Position numbers and translations under genes: made by a program
Part shown: piece by piece, positions 49,491 to 62,230 of the stretch
Numbering within the stretch: position 1 is the first letter of the stretch
Layout of the letters: every line of letters starts with the position of its first letter
Source: Streblospio benedicti
Lineage: Eukaryota > Annelida > Polychaeta > Spionida > Spionidae
Assembly (NCBI GenBank): GCA_019095985.1
Contig: CM032665.1
Span: forward strand, 33,606,995-33,670,994
DNA length: 64,000 nucleotides
Direction: 5' to 3'
The notes under the pieces: model-generated
The model's input: the letters and a program-made list of their open reading frames with translations, nothing else
The model's database searches: none
What the model was told of the DNA's origin: nothing

Positions 49491-49800
49491 TACTAAGGAC
49501 GTGAATTTTATGAGGTCTAATTACTTCGCATTTTCATGCTAGTGGAGTATTCAAATGTGTTTTCCCAAGTTTGCATGTGGAAACAATTCTATCGTGTGCC
49601 CCAGTGGTTATTGTACACGTATCATGTCAACGTCACCGCCGTGTAACGTAAGACGTAATCTGTTATTCTATAATCTCCAGTCAACAGGGCTAAGCTCCCA
49701 ATCCGTCAAAACAACATCCCCAAAGCTTTGGCTGTATATCTTTCAATGTCAGAACCTTCTAATGTGTCAAGTAATCGGCTTTTTCAACGTTAACCTGTTA

Positions 49801-49946
49801 CAATAGAACTTCTCTATTAAAGACCACCTTTGGGACCAAGAGGTGGTCTCTATACAGAGGTTACTTTCGGTAGCTTAATGAATGCTTGGGACCATGAAAG
49901 TGGTCCTATTATAGAGGTGGTCTCAGTAGAGAGGGTGTGTATTAGT
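49801..49946 (-). mobile_element. TA-flanked MITE, CAGTAGAACCTC family, copy 10
   Basis: Starts CAATAGAACTTCTCTATTA and holds GGTGGTCTCTATACAGAGG and GTGGTCCTATTATAGAGG in inverted family order. The far end is decayed. This copy is shorter than the rest. Confidence 0.75.
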
Positions 49947-51303
49947 AGTCGCTAGTTAGTAGCCTAGACGCACTAGATTGACCACACATCCGAAGAAAAG
50001 TCTGGGTATATACATGTGCTGGTAAGTACCAAGTTGAATAAAAAAATGAATGTTACCAAAATGTGACTAAAGTGCACTTTTAACTACGGTGGCTGATTCA
50101 TACCGAGTACACAACTAATTAGAAAAAGTTTGGTGACTGCTTTACATATGTCTCAATGTCAAAACCTTCGATGTTAATAAGAATCACACCATTCTACAAG
50201 GACAACGCAGCTATGGCCTACTGTGAGGCATTGAAGGGGGATCTCCAACCCGTAGGTTCGAATATTTTGAGCTAATTCAATCACCATCGTCTGATTATTG
50301 ACTTCGGATTTTGTATTGGAAAGGATAGTTTTAGTGCATAATAGGCATACTATACGTGTTATCCAATGCCCGTTAGAAGGTTAGACACGTGTGTCAAATT
50401 TATTACAGCCGATCTTTCTTAATATCAAAAAGCAAAAGAAAATTAATGAGCAATAAATGTAAATTATCTCACACACATCATTCAAACCACCAAATTATAT
50501 GAGAACTTGACAAAATATTCCCTGGTTATGAGAAAATGACTTCTTCACATGCCTTTTTGATAGTCTGCTGATAGCAGCCTGTTATATCAGAAATACGATT
50601 TCTTATGTCAAATATTTGTGATTTACATGTAGATTCACGCCATGTAAACTATCACTGGTAGTAATTTTACATAAATATAAACAAAGAACTCTTATAGTCA
50701 CAATCGTGCTTGGTTCTTTTCTATTTGTATCAGTGACTGAAGAACTATGATACACCTGAGTGCTGATGCCTCGAAGAAGAGGGATGAAAACCGTCGAGTG
50801 AGCGGGTGAAGCAAAATAGATAATCTCTAGTGACAGGTGAAGTGATTTTGGAATGTAATACCATGGGCAAAAGCTGATAACGTCAAGAGACGGCACTCAC
50901 ACATTTCATTTGCCAAAAGACAGGATTTTTTAAACCACACGTTCCACTAACATCACCAATAGCAATAGTCTAGCATCACCTTGATGTTTTAGTGTTGCAA
51001 ATATTCTATTTCAGAAGAATAGTTTATTTTAATGCTATTGCAACCAAAGTCAATGCAGGATCATTACAGCAGAACATTACATGCACACAGACGACTGCAC
51101 AGTACTAATAATAGGCGTTCGTGCGCAAATCCAACAAATACACGCAAATGTCAATAGCAGTTTAACAGTTTTACAAAACTTCTACCTTTGAAAGTGTTTT
51201 TCTCTACTAAAATTCACAAACACGCTCTGTGCAGCCGAACTAAGTGGCAGATAACACGCACTGCGATCCATTACAAACCGAAATGCATTTTTTCTTTCTC
51301 CAG
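49947..51303. other. noncoding stretch
   Basis: No exon is supported. 50.74-50.82 kb holds CTCGAAGAAGAGGGATGAAAACC, loosely like the retroelement hairpin class, but without a clean stem. Confidence 0.5.
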
Positions 51304-51351
51304 GCGGCACACGACACTGATTTATTTGCGCGGTTTCTGATAACCTCAAAG
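51304..51351 (+). CDS. possible 48-nt cassette exon
   Basis: A strong acceptor (CATTTTTTCTTTCTCCAG) and donor (CAAAG|GTACGC) bound 16 open codons reading AAHDTDLFARFLITSK, phase 0 to 0. The composition is richer in G and C than around. Small size makes chance possible. Its phase does not fit directly after the candidate exon at 43943-44025. Confidence 0.3.
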
Positions 51352-54300
51352 GTACGCTTTTTTGTATCCTAAAGTTTTATGGAGCAATGCATTGCCTGTA
51401 CAGTATTAAGCTATCACTTCTATTCTGGAAAAGTCTTGTAAATACAAGAGTTTGGAGGTGGAACACCCCTGATTCTAAAAACTGGAGGTTCGCACTTCAA
51501 ATCGCGTTACAACCACGAGGCCCAGACGGTCTAGGAGTTGTCATTGTTAGTATATGGGAATCTCTATGTATTTGAGGACTTGGTAAAAATTGCAACAAAG
51601 AGGATTTTGATGTAGATGTTGGGAGGCCAGGCTCCCTATACCCGTGTATGCCAATGAAGTTATGCACACATTCAAAGAGATTGTAAGTTTTAGGCATACA
51701 TATTACTGGATCTGTGAAATCGTATAGATCATTAGCCAATCATTTGAATTATTTAAAGGGATCATTATGCTATCACCTACCATACAACCATATATCTATG
51801 GAACAACATATGCTTCCTTTCAGTGAAAGGAAGTATGTCTCTATAATCACTATGAAACAGAGAAGAGAGAATGTAGAAAATATGCACTGCTATACATGGG
51901 ACGGATCTAAGGGGCGGAGGTTGTTAAACACCAGAATTTCACAGTTTTCCAGGGGGCACATGTTCCCGAACACTGTTATGCACCATCCCAAATGAAACCA
52001 AAATCAAAACCAAAATCAAACCAAAACAAAACAAATCACTTTGTAAATTTGGAGCGCCACCCCTTGATTACGAGCAAGGCTAAACGTGTTCTTTAGTTGG
52101 ATTCTTCAGTAACACAACATGACTAATATCGTAAGAATGAAACAATAAAATGTGTCATTTAACTCCAATTCCATCATATATATCTTATACTTTTTCCTGT
52201 ATAGTAAACTAATGTGACACGGAAATATTTTATTCAAAGTCACATCTTCAAGGTCAATCGATTGATTTACACAATCAAATATGGCAATTTCATTGAAATA
52301 AATGTGTGATTTCAAACTGCATCCTACAAGGAATTTTCACCTAGTCATTCACCATTAACTAAGTTCAAGGTAGGTTACCCATCAAGATTGCAATTGGAAA
52401 CATATTTGTATGTACGTATGTAGCCATTATTCACTGCACATGATCAAGATGTGTATAAATATTAAGCTGAATATTTTCACCATCATAAATGCTAGTAAAT
52501 CAATTGATATATACTAACTTTAGACCAGGCTGGATTGTTGGATTACGAATAACAATATAAACACCATAATAACCAAGTGGAGGATTTTAACTTCTAAAAT
52601 ATTATGCACGTTTTTTTACACAAACACACGCACGCACGCACACCCTCACACAATAACCGTGGTTGTTAAGAAAAACATGTGAACAAAACTTTAGCTACAT
52701 AAAATAGCAAGCTAAAGACAATATACATATTTCCAATAGAAATAAACTTATCTTAATGGCAGTTATCAGATCACCATTTTATATTTCTACGATTGACGTC
52801 TGCAAAACGTCAATTAGATGGAGCTCGTATCAACACCCATGTAAAAATGAAAAATGTCTTATATGTATCAAAATTTTACATGTGAAAGGACTTCGGGACT
52901 GATAGAATTATCTCTAGATGGAGAACCTTTTAATTTTAAATATGTGGGGTTTCTCTAAATTTTGAAATATTAACCTAAACCTTGTGGGTTTTAATTCACA
53001 AAAAAATCACATAAAAGTATTTTTTGAAGAAAAATTAAAATTAAAAGAGAGAAACAATCCACAAGTTTTGCTTCATATTCGTATAATAATCACATACAAT
53101 TTCAGCAGATTGAGTGTCCTATTCAAAATGGCAAAATCAAAAAAAGTTGATTCAAGCATCTTATGTAAACAATCCACAGAGATATTATGCCGCCATACAA
53201 AAATAAACTGCCCTGCTCATAATAGTAATTATGTAAGACTGAATATGCAACAACAAATATACAATGGGAGCCAATGCATCCATTATATGCTGGACTTATG
53301 GTCTACTACTTGCTGTTTATAAAATCAGTTCACACAGAGTCCTCTGCCATCAGAATTTTAATATTTCCACAACATTCTCATTCCTTGTTCAGTTTAGTAT
53401 AGCTCACAGGAACTGACATACCGAAAATACACTGAATTTTGGGTAAAGAATTTAAACATCTTATGAAGAAATGCCAATTTTATAATGATATAGTTGTGGG
53501 CCTATATGCATCTTGTGTGACTTATATTACCATAGATAGGATAAGCAATCTTATTACATTGTATATTCTGGATAAATCCAATATTACTTGCCAATGGCTA
53601 AGGTCTAAAAGTTAAAGTGTCACGTAATGTTTTCAACTCCTAGTTTGTTTATCACATGTGATAGCAACTGGGTGATCAGATAAAATCAAGAAGTCAGTTA
53701 AGTATGCAATATTTTTAAAAAACACACTTCATTTAAACTAAATTCCGTAAAACAAACCAGAGCAAGTTATTTCAAAGTTCAAATGGTTTTATCACTTGCC
53801 TTCTAAACCATATTTGTTTTAATACTCACCTACATTCGATTAAATGTAAAAAAACACCGGAAAACAAAATTACTCTTATATTATTTTTGATAAGTTATCA
53901 TGAGCATTGTGATATTTCATAAACATGCCAAAGATGTCCTAAAAAGCCTAGACTTAAATTCAAACATAAAGTTAACACATCCATTTATACACAAAAGTCT
54001 TGTCAGATTTCATGTCAAATACAGAAATCATAAATTTGTTGTAACTAAGGCTCTTCCAAACTAAACATACAGACATCAAATTTCAAGCACCTTGACTTGA
54101 CCTCATTACATAATCACGGACGTTATGTCGCCAAATCCAGGGTTGCAAAGATCTATAAAAACACCTGGATTTTTTTACTGCCACTTTGAAGCTGTGTATT
54201 TTCGATAGGGCAGGCTTCAACTAGTACAGGGCCTTCAACTTTGTTTTATACTTTTAGTTGACATCTATCTTTTTATATGCATGCTTCCAATTTACTACCA

Positions 54301-56990
54301 AGTTGGCTTAGAGTTCGAGTTTCAAGGGATGTTTACGTTTGACCCAGAGAAGATTTACCCGAGTGCAAAACATGTGATTTGTGAATCAGAGATTTCACAG
54401 TTTAGTAAATATGTTTGGAATCAAATTAAAAGGATAAGTATACACACTCTTCAAGTTTACAATTCTTTAGATATCTGCTGTGGGACTTGAAATGTTAATT
54501 ACATACGTGCATATCTAAATATAGAATCCTTAAATGTCATAAGTGTCAGTGCATATTGTGCGGAAAGTCTCTTCAAATGGTTCAGTCTTTTTTTACTGGA
54601 CACTATATAGATAACCTAGAAAGTAAAGATAGCCCGAAATGAGGTTCAACATCTCTAGCACACCTTTATTCATTCAGTCCAACTTATAATAAGTTATCAC
54701 AGTGGAAAACTGAATTAACATTTTGGCGTTCCCACTAGGATTTACCTATTGGATAATTAAGTTCAACTGGGTCCAACTAATTTAGATATGCCTTTGAATG
54801 CATTAAGACCTTACATGTACGTGTGGCCTCTTTGGGGAAGTGCTAACATAGATGTGAGGCAAATACAACAAATGCAGGAATCCTGACATATTTGGACCCT
54901 CTAATGCGGGGCTTCTTTGCAGATTGAAAAGTGGTGTCTGTAGGCTTACCTTTGGGTGTTTGATTGTTTGGAGATTTCATGCTCCTTTGATTATATTATT
55001 GGTCAGATTGAACAATAACATGCGGTCAATTTGTCTACGAATTGCCCTTAAGTGGTTTGAATAAAATAGGATGGTTTTGCAGGGGAATGTTTAAGAGAGC
55101 CATCATTGTTTTCCAAATGCAATTTCCTGGATGCACATGTTGCAACTCATAAAAATATATTTACCTGGTCACCTGCGGAAATCTGTTGATTATTATTGTA
55201 TGAGGTGGTTTCATTTTTGGATAAAATCTAAATTCAACCCACTAAACTTTCAAGTTTTGGATGTCATTGGCGATGAAAATACATCAAGATGGATATGTGC
55301 ATATGCATTATAATCATCATTAATTATAGAATACGTGAAAAACCAACATCACCACGACTGCAATGCTCTGCTGCACGTCCTTTTATCCTTATATAATATG
55401 AACAAACCCTATAAGCTCTGCATAATGTACATCTATGTAATTATATGCAGAATACGACAATTCATACACGTCAAAAGCGTGACCACAGCCAATCTTTGGC
55501 TAACGCTACCATAATTAGTATTTCCATGAAAATGCAGTTGTGGTTGGAGTGATGTCATTCGCCGAAAGACCATATTCTTTTAACCATAACTTGCTCTAGT
55601 CTTTACCAATAATGACTATGCTTGTGGCCTGCTGGATTATAAATTGAAATGGCATTTTGTATGCTGCCACAAAGTCATAGTTTACAGGTATGAAGCGCAT
55701 AAATATGCTTAAAACACACAAACTTGCTTCAAATGCATTCTACGAAATGCATGACAGTTTTGTTGATACTACAATTACATGGTACGTTTTCATTGGTTTT
55801 CAAAGTATCAAACTCAGTTGAAACTCATAGTGCATTTTATTATAAGTGCACGAACCATGCTATTTTTATGCATTGTTACAATCTGAGGATAGTATCGTAG
55901 TTATTCTATTCTATAAAATTCAACACAGTCTTTATAAGCCAATTGAGTTTTCCATTATGACGGACATTCCTCAAGGGTCAGAAAACGACTCTTGTCATTC
56001 ATCCAGCAATCCTCCTTTATGACCACATTTACATAGACCCTTAGATGGGAGGATCTAATGGAATATTAGAACGCTTTTGACACCACTGACCTGCATTGAA
56101 GTCTCCTTTGAATAATACAGCCGCTAGCACTTGTATGTATCTAAATATATGCTGAGCCTTTTATGGGCAAATTTGCGAAGTTCCTTAGTGGGGGAGGATC
56201 TCTTTGACAATCACAACGCATTCGATAGTGTAAATCAACAACAGATGTGCATTTAAGTCTCCCCGTGCTATGACAGTTTTCCGGACTGTGTAACCAATTC
56301 CTGAAGTGAATACAGGCAAGCCACGCAAAATAAATGTTTACCTATCTTTATTAGAAAAGCTTTTCCCATAATTCATTTTATAAAAAAAAGTATAATTAGA
56401 AGAAAATATCTTAAATTTGATGCGATGCGCTAATAGGTGCTATTTTACAATTTCAGTACAGGAAGTTTGATGTTTTGTATAATTTAATTGGTTAAGATGG
56501 TATCAAATAAAAAGTAAACAAAGGCGATTTTTATGATGAACCGTGCATGTACATTGATGGCTGTTATAAGCAACAATATGTATGTGCATTTCAACTAAAC
56601 AAGTTTTGGTTTGAAGTATTTTGATCTATCAGTTAACATTGTAAATACTTACCACTGGTTATATTGTCATATTATAAAGGATCATTAAACTATGGTTCAA
56701 TTATATATAACTATTGTAAATTGTAAAATGATAGATATATATTACAAATCAAAATCATTAAGTGTCCATTTGATGCACAGTATATGGTCATTATGAATGG
56801 GCAATTAAAAGCATTTCAAAGTGAAATTAATAGGTGATGGCTTGGCGGAGGTCCTACGTCTACGTTGTGTGGAAAATGAACTGAAAAATGAAAACAAAAA
56901 CGACAACATTACACTTTATTACAATATATGGAATTAAGCCAAGAAATTTATGACACCGAGTCAGGTAAGAACCATGTCACATGTAGTCTC
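51352..56990. other. noncoding stretch
   Basis: No exon is supported. Short features include a CACG-type microsatellite near 52625, a poly-purine AACCAAAATCAAA run at 51996-52035, a TTGACGT/ACGTCAA hairpin near 52793-52813 and an AAATCCAGG/CCTGGATTT inverted pair at about 54132-54176. Open frames at 52984-53322 and 54281-54490 have no splice support. 55.9-56.3 kb is less AT-rich and may be regulatory. Confidence 0.45.
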
Positions 56991-57040
56991 GTGTGGGATT
57001 CGAGCCCACAATCAACCACCACCAAACCACGTCTTATGTT
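56991..57040 (-). mobile_element. tRNA-like SINE head fragment
   Basis: On the minus strand GTGGGCTCGAATCCCACA is a perfect T-arm with a B box. The upstream TTTGGTGGTGGTTG is only vaguely A-box-like. It is likely SINE-derived. Confidence 0.35.
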
Positions 57041-58202
57041 GAGTTTACATTTCATATTTGTACATTTCCATATAGCTATACGAATTTGAAAACGAAAGTG
57101 CTTAATCGATAAATGAAAATGATTCAAGATAAGTTAATGAATATCTAAATATTGGCTAAATTCTGCTCACAATCAGAAATAAATCACGACATTCAACCAA
57201 AGAACAGAGAGTCTCGGGATGATAAATCTCATCCAGTCTAAAAAGCACACTTCTAAGAGATAAAATCTACTTAAATGTGTTTCATTTAGCAAAGAGCATG
57301 AAATAAACGAATGTAATCACCAATGATTGTGGTCGGACCATTTACCCATACTGATGGATTTCTGCTTGGCATGCAACTTGTAGCTAAGAGGAGCAATTAA
57401 TAAGTGCGAAGTTTACGGAGTTGATGCAGCCTTAGGAAAGTCTCTATGACTTTACCGTGATCCGAATACACTGGTTAGCAACAAGTTTCAACATTGACAG
57501 GAGAGTTGGTTGCGGCCATCGATCCTTGGATTTAAGGTAGTGAGTTTGCACGCCCGTAGATTTATGAGGTATTATCACCACATGGCGAGCATCTAAGTAA
57601 GTCAAAAGATTAAGATTAGAAAATGTTCTTTTTTTGCCACATCAAAACACAGCTCACTTCAAAAGAGGTTACATAATTAAGAGAGACGTGATTCGTTGAT
57701 TTTATAAACAAGATAATTTCAAATCTTATCGGGGGCAAGTGAGATCAGACATGAGAATATGGTTGCTGATAAAAAACACGTGTTTTGAAGATTTAATTTG
57801 AATTTTGAGTTAGACTTCAAAGTACACACACAGACAGAAAATAGGGCAATATGATTGTGTTTATTACTTTTCCTATGGACATTAAGAATAACGACATCTG
57901 TTCTGGTTTAATCTTGCACTACTTACCAATAAGGTATGCAAATATGATAAAGTGCTTTCATTTTTATTTAATATGTAATAGTGGTGTGTATGGTTGCTTA
58001 CTATTTTGTGTAGTAAGTTTTGACAATGCTAATTTGCATTTCATATGCAGACGTACTTAGATTTGTGTATGCATTTGTCAGGGTTTATATACCTGCTTAA
58101 TAGGTGTTTTTACACTGATTGGTGCCATATTGTGTTGTGTTATATTGATAGTATAATTCTGTTTCATTAAATTTTATTGGTTATCATGATCCAGAAGTAT
58201 TC
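57041..58202. other. noncoding stretch
   Basis: No exon or repeat boundary is recognised. Confidence 0.55.
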
Positions 58203-58246
58203 GATAACCTGGAGAGGGTTATCACCCCTGTTCGAACAGGGGTGAT
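58203..58246. repeat. two adjoining hairpins, one a 26-bp perfect palindrome
   Basis: GATAACC-TGGAGAG-GGTTATC (58203-58223) runs directly into ATCACCCCTGTTC and its exact complement (58221-58246). The two share the bases ATC, so in RNA or single-stranded DNA only one can form fully at those positions. No gene is seen beside them. Confidence 0.7.
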
Positions 58247-59381
58247 GCTATGGTCATCATGCTTGCACTCAGCCGGACTAAAAAAATCACATTTTTTTTA
58301 AACAGTGTTGTAATTGTTTAGAAAAGAATGATAAATACAAAACCGGGTTCGTTGTGTAATATGAATTATCTAATAAGGATGCGTTCTTGTGGCACATCTA
58401 ATCAGGCCTGACCATTGGGCTCTCCATGGTATGCCACAATAACTCATTTGAGAAAATAGTTCATGTTACAAACTCACCCGATTTTGTCTAAGTATAAATG
58501 AATAGACATACACTGTAGTTTAACTATTCAGTAAATAATCTGAAACGATGGGAAGCAGGATCTTAGTTGCTGAGAAATGATGGCAGTAGACTATCACCCA
58601 AGTGCTGTTCAAACAAAACTGCATTGTCTATACATATGCTTAAAATATATGTCTAAAATAGAAACCCCTAGCGTGCAACAACTCAGGGCACATCGACCCA
58701 AGCACATTCATCATCTGTGACAAAATTCCATTAATTAGGCCGCTTCCAGGGCGCCATCCCTCAGCATACGGGCATTACGAGACGACAGCAGGGGACTCGA
58801 TTTCATGGCAGTTTCATTTTTCTATGTATTTGTGTGAGCATCACGGGTTGCTCTAGTTTTATTTTGATGGAAGACACGACATTTCCAGAACATCATTGCA
58901 AATATGATTGTATCAAGGAAGTTTGGAGGATTAGATACATTGTTGGCCAGCAATACTGAGATATACAAGCTCATTTTACTACATACATTACAGCTGCACA
59001 CTGTCATTAGGTGATCTATATTGAGAGCAGTGACAGAGAGTATTTGGTCAGATGTTACATTACGTAAATTTGTGTAATTTTAAAAATTCCACTTAAGGAA
59101 GCCCCTCACCTTAGTCTGTCTAGTGTCGGTATTGGAGACGTGTAATTAATGGCTCTCATAACGTACCCATAACCACGCGCAGATTATCCCACTTATTAAC
59201 CTAGTTTTGATAGGTGCACCACATAACATAAAGTATGCTAGGATACTCATGGCTAAACGTTAGTTTACTTACACTTGCAGAGCTAGAACGATATCCTTAC
59301 CTGCACAAAAGAAAACACATTTTAACATTTTAGTTGAGTATATTTTTATGACCAGGCAATTAGAGATCACTATTAGTTGTA
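58247..59381. other. noncoding stretch
   Basis: 58.72-58.82 kb is GC-richer. A minus-strand ATG there opens only 22 codons. No gene is supported. Confidence 0.5.
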
Positions 59382-59559
59382 CAGTAGAACCTCCAATTAA
59401 GACCACCTCTCTATTGTGCCGACCTCTAAAATAAGATTACTTTTCACGGCCTCAAACCTTCATAAAGCTACCAAAATGAACCTCTATATAGAGACCGCCT
59501 CTCTATTGAGACCACCTAACACTGGTCCCAAATGTGGCCCCGATAGAGAGGCTCTACTG
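59382..59559 (+). mobile_element. TA-flanked MITE, CAGTAGAACCTC family, copy 11
   Basis: TA-CAGTAGAACCTCCAATTA at the left and AGAGGCTCTACTG at the right. It is full length and close to the majority sequence. Confidence 0.85.
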
Positions 59560-59689
59560 CATTCACATAAATGCAATGTACTTTTATTTGTAAGTGTACA
59601 TCAATTCCAATTACACATGCAGGGGTAGGGTGTGTGTGTCTCTCCCTCTTACACACATTATTTCAAATCAAGTGCTTTTTCAGCCCGAA

Positions 59690-60010
59690 TTTACCCCATA
59701 CCCCACGGGCCGTAATAAATCCTAGCCCCGCCCCGTAAATCAGTGCGAAGTTACATCTCAATAATCGTTGAGAGTAGTAGCACCCATCCAACTGCAACCC
59801 CGTGACATGGGAGCCCATAAACCACCCTCTGTGGGCTGTATTCAAGTGAGGCCCCGCAGCCGGCCGAGAACACGGCGCGGTCCTCATCTGTCTTTGTAGC
59901 GTCATCTTGCCGGCCACGTGACTGCCTTGGTAACCAGGATAAAGCGTGGTCCCTGCACAGGCCGGCGCCGCGCACGTCTCACACTGTGCCATTTATCAAC
60001 ACACTCGTCC
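59690..60010. promoter_or_regulatory. CG-rich patch with RFX-like X-box and E-box
   Basis: This is among the most GC- and CpG-rich DNA in the window. It holds GACTGCCTTGGTAACC (59920-59935), close to the imperfect inverted repeat bound by RFX factors, next to CACGTG (59915-59920), plus CCCCGCCCC (59727-59735), an SP/KLF-type box. These are promoter traits. The minus strand is open for 109 codons across it (59663-59992), but I see no motif and no splice site that marks it as coding. Confidence 0.35.
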
Positions 60011-60032
60011 ACAGGCCAACGATGGCTTGATA

Positions 60033-60150
60033 CAGATCCAGGTTTTCGGAAAAGGGGCGGGGGTGGGGGTCGCACTGAAGGGATCACATGGATTTCATAC
60101 CCTTGATCGAAAGCGAACATGCCAAAAACCCTCTGTGACCCCCTGTATCT
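60033..60150. mobile_element. G-tract MITE, copy 4 (partial)
   Basis: Starts CAGATCCAGG, then GGAAAAGGGGCGGGGG and GTCGCACTGAAGGGATCAC, CGAAAGCGAACATGCC and AAAAACCCTCTGTGACCCCC. The interior is inverted relative to copy 1. The second GGATCTGCC end is not recognisable. Confidence 0.55.
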
Positions 60151-60454
60151 CCATATGTGATATACCCGAGTGTTTTACATTAATTCTGGCTTATAGACGA
60201 TTAATTGCGTCCTTATGCAGTGGCACAAGCCACGTTCTCGATGTCCGATTGTGAAAACAATGGGTAGAGGAAAGCTCTTCAGATTTACAATCAAACAGAA
60301 AAAAACTCCTGCAAAGATAATCCATCAAGCAGCTTCTTAAGAGTGTCACCGAGTCAAACATCGTGTCTGCTTTATAATGTACTTAAAGTATTTATGTCAA
60401 CAGAAAGCTTAAGATGTGATAAAACAAAGGGTGGTGTAACTAGGTCAGCAGCCC

Positions 60455-60599
60455 GGCAGCACGTGGGGGGGGGGGGGGGGGGGGGTCCTTACCAACATAC
60501 CTTAGCTTCATACGGGTTTTGGCATTTTGCTATCAATCGCGCGTACAAAACCCATGATATCCTTTCAGTTACCCCCCTCTTAGGAAAATATGGATCTGA
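60455..60599. mobile_element. G-tract MITE, copy 5
   Basis: A run of about 22 G is followed by ATACGGGTTTTGGCATTTTG, TATCAATCGCGCGTAC, AAAACCCATGATATCC and ends AAATATGGATCTG. The left end is lost or disguised by the G run. The open frame over it has a poly-Gly block from the G run and is not a gene. Confidence 0.65.
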
Positions 60600-62170
60600 C
60601 AATGCAATTCCGTTTGGTTTGATCGGAAAACATATTATTTTTTACACGAAACACATTTTGAGCATGTTCAAACTGTGTCCCGTCTGTTGGTGTCTAGTAC
60701 GTGTTTCTACGTGTCAGTTATGCCACCAACCCCGCGATGGTTTGCGTTCTTTTCGTTGAACTATCAGTTGAGGAAGAACATGCACAACGTAGTCGAACCT
60801 ATGCCGCGAGAATGGGACGCAGCGAGTAGAAACTTAAAATAGACAGTACATAGGCTTTAATACTGTGTACCAGACAAATAAAAATATTGTGAAGTACAAT
60901 GAACATGTAACAACTATTCATGAAATACTAATTTTAACATCTCGCAGCGACGAAGTGTTCGTCCAAAGAATATTTACTTTTACTATAAACTAATCCTATT
61001 GTCCTACATTAACACATTAGCAAATGAACTTGGAGTTTAAACCTGTATTGAGATAGATGTCAACAATTATCAATTATTGTCAAGGACAGTGCTATCAAAC
61101 CATTTACTTAAAAATTGTTAATAACCACGCACAATATCATGAATATGTTTGTGCAAAAATAAGCACATTTTACAGTTGGTAAATCACTGAATTCACGCGG
61201 AAGTCTCAATAGACATATACATATAATGCATTTAAAGAAGATATAAATATAATGGTGACTCTACAACACAGACGTTTTATGAACTATTCTTGAATTACTA
61301 TAAGTTTTATAACTAGTACGTGTATGAACCTCAAGGGCTGTTTGTAAATTAGGATTTATAGCACGGCTAATGATGCCCGTGATAGTAATCCAGCACTCGA
61401 CGCTGTATTGTCATACACTTCAGGTTATAATTTATAAGATACTCGTGTATAATACGCCCTTCAGGTGGTTTGTATAAACACCATAAATCTATATGTATCG
61501 TGTAAACCATACGATGAGAGGGTTCAACAGGCTCTTCACATCTGTGCATGGATTGTAACATTGGACATGTTAGTGCTCATCCCAGACGTAAAAACTATAT
61601 TCACAGGCTTCATTGTACTAGAAATGAGCGAGTTTTTCTCCCCGCAAGAAGTCATTGACACTATAACCCCCAAACCTTCACTATATATTATAAAACTGTT
61701 ATAAGTGGCCTCTTTTATATTTATTTTGTTGCAAAACTTGTCATCCATTTTTTAAAAAGCCAGCGTCAAACGAAAACACAACCAAGCACACATATTTTCA
61801 TATGTCAATGGATATTGTACATGTATATGTAGATGTACATGTAACCAATGAATGGAACGGTGGTGATAGAGCACAAGATGTTCTCTCATGAGTTCCAAAA
61901 CTTTGAGGTGTGTAACATTGAATTCATATCGCATCATAAACGTATTCTGGTTCCAACGTGCAGAGCTCACAGCCAGACAATATCACCTGGCAACAAGAAT
62001 CTGCTTGTCTCTGCGGGTATAAGGTTACTATAGAATAGATATAAAGCTGAGCTAGAATATCTAGATTCATATCTGATGCCCCTGTCAAAGCACGGACAGC
62101 CTAAATTAGGTCAGGATATAGAGTACTTCAGGTCATGTCTACATTGATAGTAAATTGACACAGTACATTG
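60600..62170. other. noncoding stretch
   Basis: No exon is supported. The TACATGTA-rich DNA near 61.8 kb is low complexity. Confidence 0.55.
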
Positions 62171-62230
62171 GCGCAGGGGGCGCACCCCCCCCCCCTTAAC
62201 AGAAAACAAAAACAAAAACAAAAACCACCA
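62171..62230. mobile_element. G-tract MITE fragment and A-rich run
   Basis: GCGCAGGGGGCGCACCCCC followed by a C run and an AACAAAA run resembles the start of the G-tract family, without identifiable ends. Confidence 0.35.

Noticed and set aside
50740-50830. Third retroelement-type hairpin
   Set aside because: CTCGAAGAAGAGGGATGAAAACC has the flavour but no clean stem or outer arms.
59663-59992. 109-codon minus-strand frame in the CpG-rich patch
   Set aside because: High GC lowers stop frequency; several frames on both strands are open and no motif is visible.
60343-60759. 138-codon plus-strand frame with poly-Gly
   Set aside because: The Gly run is a G homopolymer inside a G-tract element; the rest lacks domains and splice support.
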